Positions 54,927-61,628 of a stretch of 64,000 nucleotides of DNA are shown here, one piece after another (the stretch's first letter is position 1; the number at the start of each line of letters is the position of its first letter). Made by a program: the position numbers and the translations under genes. The notes beneath the pieces were generated by a model. That model ran no database searches. It worked only from the letters and a program-made list of their open reading frames with translations, and was not told where the DNA came from. The stretch spans positions 1 through 64,000 of the forward strand of contig CAZRRN010000003.1 of NCBI GenBank assembly GCA_964602475.1, read 5' to 3'. The DNA comes from SZUA-448 sp964602475. GTDB taxonomy: Bacteria; Bacillota; Clostridia; Lachnospirales; Lachnospiraceae.

Positions 54927-54936
54927 TTAAAGAATG

Positions 54937-54969
54937 GCCCTGCCTCAAAAGGCAGGGCTTTTTAATTTG
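54937..54969 (+). terminator. Rho-independent terminator
   Basis: GCCCTGCC-TCAAAA-GGCAGGGC followed by TTTTTAATTT, ten bases after the stop codon. Confidence 0.95.
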
Positions 54970-55235
54970 CAGGAAAGAACGTTGTACAATAATTATCACA
55001 TTCTTTATTCTTATGACGAAAACAATATCAAATGTAAAAGAACAAAACCAATTAAATCAAAAAATCTCACATAAAAATTGATTATTAAGTGCTTAATCCC
55101 TGATTCTTATCCATACAATCAAGCTGAATTGGTCGAATCTGTACGAAAACACGAAATACCCGATGCACCTTTCCAACAAACAATTCCACAGTAGTAGAAC
55201 TATCTTTCAAAATGTATTTTATTCGAAGGGTGTAG
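54970..55235. other. AT-rich intergenic region without visible features
   Basis: No credible open frame with a ribosome site, hairpin or promoter was seen here. It separates the plus-strand propeller gene from the convergent AraC gene. Confidence 0.5.
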
Positions 55236-56183
55236 TTAACGATCAGCTTTTACGGAGGAAGCTTCACAATTATCTGAACCTGCTTCTGTTCTTGGAGAAG
55301 CGCCGAACAGCTTGCGATAAGCGCGAGAGAAGGTTGAGTAATCCTTGAAACCACAGCGGTAGCATGCTTCTGTTATGGGAATTCCGCCACGAATCAGGTC
55401 AGAAGCAAACAAAAGCCGTTTCTGAAGAATGTAATTGTGGACAGTATATCCGGTCTCACTGCGAAAGCAATGCATGAGATAGGAACGGCTTAGAAAAAAC
55501 TGCTCTGCAAGTCGGTCGATCGTTAAGTCCTGATCCAGATGTGTATTGATGTAGCGCAGAATTTCATCAACGTGACGGTTGCTTCCGTAGGCAGAGGAGG
55601 GTACCGCATTCCGTCCGGAAAGAAGAACCCGGTTCAGATAAATGATAAGCTGAAGAAATATTGTGTTGGACAGCAGTGGTGCTGCAAATTCGTCAGAGGA
55701 AACTGCTTTTTCCAAATCGTTCAAAAGAACACGTACAGTGGTTTGAATTTCGGTATCAAAGCGAACCATATTGATGCTTCGCTGGTCTGCCAGACGAAAG
55801 CAGGTTGTCAAATCGCTGTCCCCACTGCTGTGATTCTTAAGAAAATCCGAGTTGATCCATATCACAATCCGATCGTAAGGGACAGAACTGTCAATGACCG
55901 GCTTGTGAACGGCATGATGGTTAACCAGAAGGACGTCCCATGGCTTTAGATAGTAGGATTTACCTTCCACTACATAAGTAACCCGTCCTGAGAGAAAAAT
56001 GATGATTTTATCAAAATCATGGTAATGAAAGCGAAATTCCTCGTTCTTCTGATCTTTCAGATGAAAAAGACGAAAATCGCGATCGAGCCAGCCACGGTTT
56101 TCAGTGCTGTCAATACTGTGCTGATCATCTGCACAAAGGGGATTGTGTAGACACTGTGTTTTTTGATAAGAAGCGTTTATCAT
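55236..56183 (-). CDS. AraC family transcriptional regulator
   Basis: 315 residues. The N-terminal cupin has FRFHYHDFDKIIIFLSGRV and PWDVLLVNHHAVHKP. The C-terminal double helix-turn-helix reads LTIDRLAEQFFLSRSYLMHCF and ITEACYRCGFKDYSTFSRAYR, ending FGASPRTE. The true ATG is at 56183 behind GGAG. An in-frame GTG at 56222 would add MKDEPFTRRNGDT, but those codons are the dispersed hairpin repeat. Target unknown; divergent from the DapF-like gene, which carries a related repeat. Confidence 0.9.
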   Translation of the reverse strand: MINASYQKTQCLHNPLCADDQHSIDSTENRGWLDRDFRLFHLKDQKNEEFRFHYHDFDKIIIFLSGRVTYVVEGKSYYLKPWDVLLVNHHAVHKPVIDSSVPYDRIVIWINSDFLKNHSSGDSDLTTCFRLADQRSINMVRFDTEIQTTVRVLLNDLEKAVSSDEFAAPLLSNTIFLQLIIYLNRVLLSGRNAVPSSAYGSNRHVDEILRYINTHLDQDLTIDRLAEQFFLSRSYLMHCFRSETGYTVHNYILQKRLLFASDLIRGGIPITEACYRCGFKDYSTFSRAYRKLFGASPRTEAGSDNCEASSVKADR

Positions 56184-56186
56184 AGT

Positions 56187-56229
56187 ATCTCCATTTCTAC
56201 GTGTGAAAGGTTCATCTTTCACACTATCT
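56187..56229 (-). repeat. Hairpin leader repeat (first module plus SD) before the AraC gene
   Basis: Minus strand: ATAGTGTGAAAGATGAACC... forms the perfect GTGTGAAAG/CTTTCACAC hairpin (56201-56224), then joins directly to TAGAAATGGAGA. Compared with the flagellin copy, the second and third hairpins are deleted between CACACG and AGAAATGGAG. It provides the ribosome site. Confidence 0.85.
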
Positions 56230-56394
56230 CTAATATAATTAAGTATTTTTTTATAGGATTAATTATATGTAATTACAATAGCACATTATGCAATATAAAT
56301 AAACTATTTTGTTATGTTAAAAACAAAAAGTACTGTGTATAATATAACTACAAGATGAACATAACTTCCTTCGTCCGGAGGACAGCGAGGAGCG

Positions 56395-56495
56395 ATAGTG
56401 TAAAAAATGAACCTTTCATACGCAGATTTGTGCCTGCGCGGTGCTTGACACAAAGTCTGTTATGCGCAAAAAGCCACGCAGAAATGGGGATTAGT
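56395..56495 (+). repeat. Hairpin leader repeat (full-length, diverged) before the DapF-like gene
   Basis: ATAGTGTAAAAAATGAACC to GAAATGGGGATTAGT, covering all modules in the same order as at 9935-10036. Substitutions weaken the first and third stems. GGGG before the ATG at 56496 acts as ribosome site. Confidence 0.88.
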
Positions 56496-56813
56496 ATGGA
56501 GAATAACAGAAACTGCCGCTTAAATCTGATACAGGTCAAATTAATTAAAATTGCAGACCAAAAGAATGTAAAGGTTCAGGTACTTGAACAGGGAACCGGT
56601 TGTACTCTTCCCGAAGGAGTCTGCAGCAGAGCTGTAATTGCAACAGCATATGAACTTGGACTGGTGGATCGGAAGATAACGATTCATACCGGACAGGGTG
56701 AGCTAGAGGTGGAAATAACAGAAAGTGGTTCTGTAAAGCTGTTTGGTGAAGCAAAGAAACAGGCATCCTTGATTGTTTCAAAAGAGGTTCTACGCTGTCT
56801 TATAGATAAATAG
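56496..56813 (+). CDS. Half-length diaminopimelate epimerase-like protein
   Basis: 105 residues matching only the C-terminal lobe of DapF: LIKIADQKNVKVQVLEQGTGCTL, then AYELGLVDRKITIHTGQGELEVEI. DapF is about 270-280 residues with two lobes, each giving a catalytic Cys. Here the usual 'ETLACGTGA' reads CTLPEGVCSRA, so the catalytic Cys position is Glu and a Cys lies three positions later. It therefore cannot be a normal epimerase. It has a good start, ribosome site and terminator, so it is probably expressed. Either a repurposed fold or a surviving fragment. Confidence 0.65.
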   Translation: MENNRNCRLNLIQVKLIKIADQKNVKVQVLEQGTGCTLPEGVCSRAVIATAYELGLVDRKITIHTGQGELEVEITESGSVKLFGEAKKQASLIVSKEVLRCLIDK

Positions 56814-56859
56814 CTTAATAAATATTATTCTGCAAACTATGCCTTGCAGGATTGATATT

Positions 56860-56889
56860 AGAGAACGGATTACACTCCGTTCTCTTTTT
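56860..56889 (+). terminator. Rho-independent terminator of the DapF-like gene
   Basis: AGAGAACGGA / TCCGTTCTCT perfect stem with a six-base loop, then TTTT. Confidence 0.9.
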
Positions 56890-56928
56890 ACTTATTAGCA
56901 GTAAGTTTTGCTGATGACATAGACACGA

Positions 56929-56938
56929 CAAGCGCTTG
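56929..56938. promoter_or_regulatory. LacI/CcpA-type operator candidate upstream of glgP
   Basis: The palindrome CAAGCGCTTG (extended minus-strand TGCAAGCGCTTG) matches most of the catabolite-response pattern TGNAANCGNTNNCA. It lies 10 bases upstream of the glgP -35 box, a position more usual for activation than for blocking. Confidence 0.5.
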
Positions 56939-56948
56939 CAAAAAAAAC

Positions 56949-56977
56949 TTGAAATCAATGACCAGTCATAGTATGAT
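56949..56977 (+). promoter_or_regulatory. Sigma-A promoter of glgP
   Basis: TTGAAA (56949-56954), 17-base spacer, TATGAT (56972-56977), about 70 bases before the start. Confidence 0.8.
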
Positions 56978-57051
56978 AGGTATCATAATTAAGCTGAATC
57001 GGAGTAAAGAACCGGAAGGAGGAAGCCGTACGGAGTGCGGCGGAATGATAA

Positions 57052-59502
57052 ATGAAGATAGATAAAGAAGAATTTAAGGAGCAGGTGCAGGGGAATCTGA
57101 TTACTTTGTTCCGTAAGGATACAGAGACGGCAAATCCGCAGCAGCTGTTTCAGGCAGTTGCAATTACGGTTCGTGATTATATTATGGATGCCTGGCTGGC
57201 AACTGCAAAGAGCTTTAAGGAAGCCAATGTAAAGTGTGTATATTACATGTCCATGGAATTTCTGATGGGAAGAGCCCTTGGAAATAATATTATCAATCTC
57301 TGTGCAGAAAAGGAAATCCGTGAAGCGCTGGAGGAGCTCGGGCTCGATCTCAATGTTCTTGAAGATCAGGAGCCGGACGCGGCACTTGGCAATGGTGGTC
57401 TTGGACGGCTGGCAGCCTGCTTTCTGGACTCCCTTTCTTCGCTCGGATATCCTGCATACGGCTGTGGAATTCGTTACAAGTACGGAATGTTTGAGCAGAA
57501 GATTGAAAACGGTTTTCAGGTTGAGGTTCCGGATAACTGGCTGAAGTATGGAAATCCATTCGAAATGAAGCGAGCAGAGCATTCCAAGGAAATTCGTTTC
57601 TACGGTTATGTCCGTATGCTGAAGGACGAGATGGGAAGAGAACACTTTACCGTTGAAGATTATCAGGCGGTTACTGCGGTACCGTATGATATTCCTGTCG
57701 TAGGCTACGGTAATAACATTGTCAATACACTTCGAATCTGGGATGCGGAAGCAGTCCAGACATTTAGCTTGGATTCTTTTGACAAAGGAGACTATTATAA
57801 AGCTGTTGAACAACAGAATCTTGCAAATACAATATGTGAGGTACTTTACCCGAATGATAACCATTATGCCGGCAAGGAGCTTCGGCTGAAGCAGCAGTAT
57901 TTCTTCATTTCCGCGAGTCTTCAAAGAGCGGTGGAGCAGTATCTTGAGAACAATAAAGACATTACCAAATTGTATGAAAAAGCTTGTTTTCAGATGAATG
58001 ATACTCATCCGACCGTAGCGGTACCGGAGCTGATGCGTATTCTGATGGACGACTACGGTCTGTCATGGGACGAAGCATGGGAAGTTACAACCAAATCCGT
58101 TGCCTATACGAATCATACAATCATGTCAGAAGCACTGGAAAAGTGGCCGATTGACCTCTTTTCGAAGCTTCTTCCCCGTATTTATCAGATTGTGGAAGAA
58201 ATTAACCGACGCTTTCAGATGAAAATCGAACAGCAGTATCCAGGCAATCAGGATAAAATCGCCAAGATGGCAATTCTCTACGACGGACAGGTACGTATGG
58301 CTAATCTTGCAATCGTAGCCGGCTATTCGGTCAATGGTGTAGCACGCCTTCATACAGAGATTTTGAAAACGGTTCAGCTAAAAGATTTTTATGAGCTGTG
58401 GCCGGAGAAATTTAATAATAAAACAAACGGAATTACACAGAGAAGGTTTCTTTTACATGGAAATCCGCTTCTTGCCGAATGGGTTACCAAGAAAGTCGGT
58501 GACGGGTGGATTACAGATCTAAAACAGATTGAGGGAATTCTTCCATGTATTGAAAAGGAAGCAGACCGGAATGAATTTATGGAAATTAAGCGTAATAATA
58601 AACTGCGACTTGCTGCCTACATCAAGGAACATAATGGAGTAGAAGTTAATCCGGATTCAATCTTTGATGTCCAGGTGAAGCGTCTGCATGAGTACAAACG
58701 TCAGCTGCTGAATATTCTGCACGTAATGTATCTCTATCGGAAGCTGAAGGAAAATCCTGCGATGGAGTTCTATCCGAGGACGTTTATCTTCGGAGCAAAG
58801 GCCTCTGCAGGATACCGACGCGCAAAGGCTGTAATAAAGCTGATAAACAGCGTCGGTGATGTAGTTAACAATGATCCTTCCATTAACGGAAAAATCAAAG
58901 TCATTTTTATTGAGAATTATCGTGTATCCAATGCAGAACTGATCTTTGCAGCATCGGATGTATCCGAGCAGATATCAACTGCAAGCAAGGAAGCTTCCGG
59001 AACCGGAAATATGAAGTTCATGCTGAACGGAGCTGTTACACTTGGAACCATGGACGGCGCCAATGTGGAAATCGTAGAGGAGGTCGGAAGAGAGAACGCA
59101 TTTATCTTCGGACTGAGTTCGGATGAGGTTATCCGTATGGAGCAGGACAAATCCTATAACCCGAAGGATGTATTTAACGCGGATCCCGAGCTGCAGGCAG
59201 TTCTTGGACAGCTGATTGACGGTACTTATTCGCCGCATGACCGTGATCTGTTCCGTGAGCTGTACAATTCACTATTGGAAACCAATGGCTTTGACCGTGC
59301 AGACCAGTTCTTTATCCTGAAGGATTTTCGCTCCTATGCAGCAGCACAGGAGGAGGTTGAAAAAGCATACCGTGACCGCGAACACTGGGCAAGGATGGCG
59401 ATGCAGAATACCGCAAAATGCGGTAAATTCTCAAGTGACCGGACGATAGAGGAATATGTTCAGGATCTGTGGCATCTTAAGAAACAGACAGTTACTTTAT
59501 AA
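57052..59502 (+). CDS. glgP: Glycogen/alpha-glucan phosphorylase
   Basis: 816 residues, the standard length. Releases glucose-1-phosphate from alpha-1,4-glucans. N-terminal YYMSMEFLMGRALGNN and ALGNGGLGRLAACFLDSL; phosphate/glucan site VKRLHEYKRQLLNI; PLP-binding Lys655 in GTGNMKFMLNGA, followed by TLGTMDGANVEI. The ribosome site next to the ATG is weak (GCGGCGG); the stronger GGAGGAAG lies 27 bases further up. Own promoter with a LacI/CcpA-like site, own terminator. Confidence 0.97.
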   Translation: MKIDKEEFKEQVQGNLITLFRKDTETANPQQLFQAVAITVRDYIMDAWLATAKSFKEANVKCVYYMSMEFLMGRALGNNIINLCAEKEIREALEELGLDLNVLEDQEPDAALGNGGLGRLAACFLDSLSSLGYPAYGCGIRYKYGMFEQKIENGFQVEVPDNWLKYGNPFEMKRAEHSKEIRFYGYVRMLKDEMGREHFTVEDYQAVTAVPYDIPVVGYGNNIVNTLRIWDAEAVQTFSLDSFDKGDYYKAVEQQNLANTICEVLYPNDNHYAGKELRLKQQYFFISASLQRAVEQYLENNKDITKLYEKACFQMNDTHPTVAVPELMRILMDDYGLSWDEAWEVTTKSVAYTNHTIMSEALEKWPIDLFSKLLPRIYQIVEEINRRFQMKIEQQYPGNQDKIAKMAILYDGQVRMANLAIVAGYSVNGVARLHTEILKTVQLKDFYELWPEKFNNKTNGITQRRFLLHGNPLLAEWVTKKVGDGWITDLKQIEGILPCIEKEADRNEFMEIKRNNKLRLAAYIKEHNGVEVNPDSIFDVQVKRLHEYKRQLLNILHVMYLYRKLKENPAMEFYPRTFIFGAKASAGYRRAKAVIKLINSVGDVVNNDPSINGKIKVIFIENYRVSNAELIFAASDVSEQISTASKEASGTGNMKFMLNGAVTLGTMDGANVEIVEEVGRENAFIFGLSSDEVIRMEQDKSYNPKDVFNADPELQAVLGQLIDGTYSPHDRDLFRELYNSLLETNGFDRADQFFILKDFRSYAAAQEEVEKAYRDREHWARMAMQNTAKCGKFSSDRTIEEYVQDLWHLKKQTVTL

Positions 59503-59522
59503 TTTAAGCAAAAAAATAATTC

Positions 59523-59572
59523 AGAACCTTTGGATAACTGGCAGATGCCAGGATCCGGAGGTTCTTTTTTTT
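59523..59572 (+). terminator. Rho-independent terminator of glgP
   Basis: AGAACCT...AGGTTCT outer stem with inner TGGCA/TGCCA pairing, then an eight-T run. Confidence 0.9.
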
Positions 59573-59762
59573 CTAAGGATTCTTAATGGTTTCTTAATCA
59601 AATGCCTACTTTTATCTTAATACATTTCGGACTACACTGTACTCGTAAAATGACACAGATAATTACACGGTTGAGATGGAGTACAAGTTTGAATGATCGC
59701 ATGTTAGAATCTGAAATTCTAGTTATGAACTAAACAAAAATACTCCGGAATGAGAGGCAATG

Positions 59763-60779
59763 ATGAATAAACGACTTACAGTAGCAATTCCCTGTTACAA
59801 TTCGGAAGCATATATGAGAAACGCAGTGGAGAGCGTTCTTGCTGTGGATGATATTGAAATCATAATTGTAAATGATGGATCTAAGGATCATACCGGTGAG
59901 ATTGCGGATGAATACGCTATGCTGTATCCAGACAGAGTACGAGCGATACATCAAGAGAACGGAGGGCATGGAGCTGCAGTAAATGCGGGAATGGCAGCGG
60001 CAGAGGGAACCTTCTTCAAGGTGCTGGACAGTGATGACCGTCTGGATTCCCTCGAACTCAGCAAGGTCATGAAGGTTCTGAATGAATCGGAGGAGCAGGG
60101 AATGATGTTAGATGCTCTGATTGCAAACTATGTGTACGACAAAGCCGAAGAAAACACCCGTCATGTGGTTCGTTATAACACTGTACTCCCCGTCGGCAGA
60201 CCATTTACCTGGAAGGAAACAAAAAGGTTTCATCAGGGACAATATCTGCTGATGCATTCGTTGATATATCGAACGGAACTGCTAAGAAAATGTGGATTAA
60301 CTCTTCCGAGGAAGACCTTCTATGTGGATAATATTTATGCTTATCAGCCTCTGCAGTATGCAAAAAAGCTGTATTACTGTGATGTGAATCTCTACTTGTA
60401 CTATATAGGCAGGGAGGATCAGTCGGTGAATCAGAAGGTTATGATCGGTCGGGTTGACCAGCAGCTCCGTGTTAACCGCCTGATGATTGACAGTGTGAAG
60501 CTTTGGGAGGTTGAGGAGCCAAAATGCCGTGAATATATGATGTCATATCTCGGAATCATGATGACGGTATCTTCAATTCTCCTGATTAAGGAAGGCTCGG
60601 AAGAAAGTCTGAGGAAGCGTGACCAGCTGTGGCAGTATCTGAGAGAACGTGATGAAGTACTGTATCAGTGTATTTCCAGAGGAGTGGTAAACCGCTTTAT
60701 GCGGACATCCTCCTACATGGGACGTCAGATTGCCAAAACCGGCTATAGTATTTCACGTGCTATTTTTAAGTTCGCATAA
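59763..60779 (+). CDS. Family 2 glycosyltransferase
   Basis: 338 residues. GT-A fold start TVAIPCYNSEAYMRNAVESVL, then IIIVNDGSKDHTGEIAD, NGGHGAAVNAGM and the DxD motif in KVLDSDDRLDS. Cytosolic, likely working on a lipid-linked or surface glycan. ATG 59763 has better spacing to GAGAGG than ATG 59760. A PAP2-family membrane protein follows after 13 bases, so the two probably act in the same envelope-glycan step. Confidence 0.92.
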   Translation: MNKRLTVAIPCYNSEAYMRNAVESVLAVDDIEIIIVNDGSKDHTGEIADEYAMLYPDRVRAIHQENGGHGAAVNAGMAAAEGTFFKVLDSDDRLDSLELSKVMKVLNESEEQGMMLDALIANYVYDKAEENTRHVVRYNTVLPVGRPFTWKETKRFHQGQYLLMHSLIYRTELLRKCGLTLPRKTFYVDNIYAYQPLQYAKKLYYCDVNLYLYYIGREDQSVNQKVMIGRVDQQLRVNRLMIDSVKLWEVEEPKCREYMMSYLGIMMTVSSILLIKEGSEESLRKRDQLWQYLRERDEVLYQCISRGVVNRFMRTSSYMGRQIAKTGYSISRAIFKFA

Positions 60780-60792
60780 CATGGAGAAAACA

Positions 60793-61497
60793 ATGAAAAA
60801 ACTTATATATAAATACCGCCATGCGGCTGCACTTTTATATTTTCCCTTTTATATCGCATGGTTTTTTCTCCTTGCAAATCGTGAGGAAGTTGTCTGGCAC
60901 TATATCGAAAGTCCGCTGGATGCATATATTCCGTTTCTGGAGGTTTTCAGCATTCCGTATTATCTCTGGTTTGCTTTTGTTCCTGGCATCATGATTTATT
61001 TCTTTTTCCGTTCGAAGGAGGCCTTCTGCCGTTCGGCCGTCATGCTGTTCAGCGGAATGACGCTTTCCCTGATTGCCTTTACCGTGTACCCCACCGCGAT
61101 TAATTTCCGACCGGAGCTGACTTTGCTTGGACGGAATAACTTTTGTATGAGGCTGGTGGAATTTATGTATGAAACAGATCCGGGAACTAATGTATTTCCT
61201 AGTATTCACTGCTTCAATTCACTGGCTTTGATGATTTCGGTGAGAGAGGAACAATGTTCAAAGAATATTGCATGGCTGCGGATTGGATCGACGGTTCTGA
61301 CCGTTTTGATTTGCCTTTCTACGGTTCTGATCAAACAGCATTCCGTGATTGATGTGGCGGGAGCTGTTGTAATGACTTCAGTGCTTTATGCGGTGATTTA
61401 TCTGCCTGTCCGGATAAGGAACAGAAGAAGCTGTCCGCAGAACGTAATGTACAGAACAAAATTGCAGGAGTCTGAAGCGCACCGAACCGCGGCTTAA
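60793..61497 (+). CDS. PAP2 family membrane phosphatase
   Basis: 234 residues with about six membrane helices. Residual PAP2 motifs are FPSIHCFNSLAL (the 'PSGH' motif, with Ile for Gly) and KQHSVIDVAGA (the final His-Asp motif). The family removes phosphate from lipid phosphates such as phosphatidate or undecaprenyl diphosphate. Start behind GGAG; an upstream extension overlaps the glycosyltransferase. Confidence 0.8.
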   Translation: MKKLIYKYRHAAALLYFPFYIAWFFLLANREEVVWHYIESPLDAYIPFLEVFSIPYYLWFAFVPGIMIYFFFRSKEAFCRSAVMLFSGMTLSLIAFTVYPTAINFRPELTLLGRNNFCMRLVEFMYETDPGTNVFPSIHCFNSLALMISVREEQCSKNIAWLRIGSTVLTVLICLSTVLIKQHSVIDVAGAVVMTSVLYAVIYLPVRIRNRRSCPQNVMYRTKLQESEAHRTAA

Positions 61498-61543
61498 CAA
61501 AATAATATAATATAAAAAAACAAAAAATGAGCAAGGAAATGAA

Positions 61544-61572
61544 TTGTATTTTATGGCGTCTTCCTGTATGAT
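61544..61572 (+). promoter_or_regulatory. Sigma-A promoter of the GH2 gene
   Basis: TTGTAT (61544-61549), 17-base spacer, TATGAT (61567-61572), about 57 bases before the ATG. Confidence 0.65.
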
Positions 61573-61628
61573 AAAATCAATAAATGAGCAGAATAATTAT
61601 GCTGGATTTTATGATACAGGAGGATGCC

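Noticed and set aside
56183..56222. GTG start at 56222 for the AraC gene
   Set aside because: The added codons are the hairpin repeat; ATG 56183 has the ribosome site.
56989..58008. 339-codon minus-strand frame
   Set aside because: Antisense shadow of glgP.
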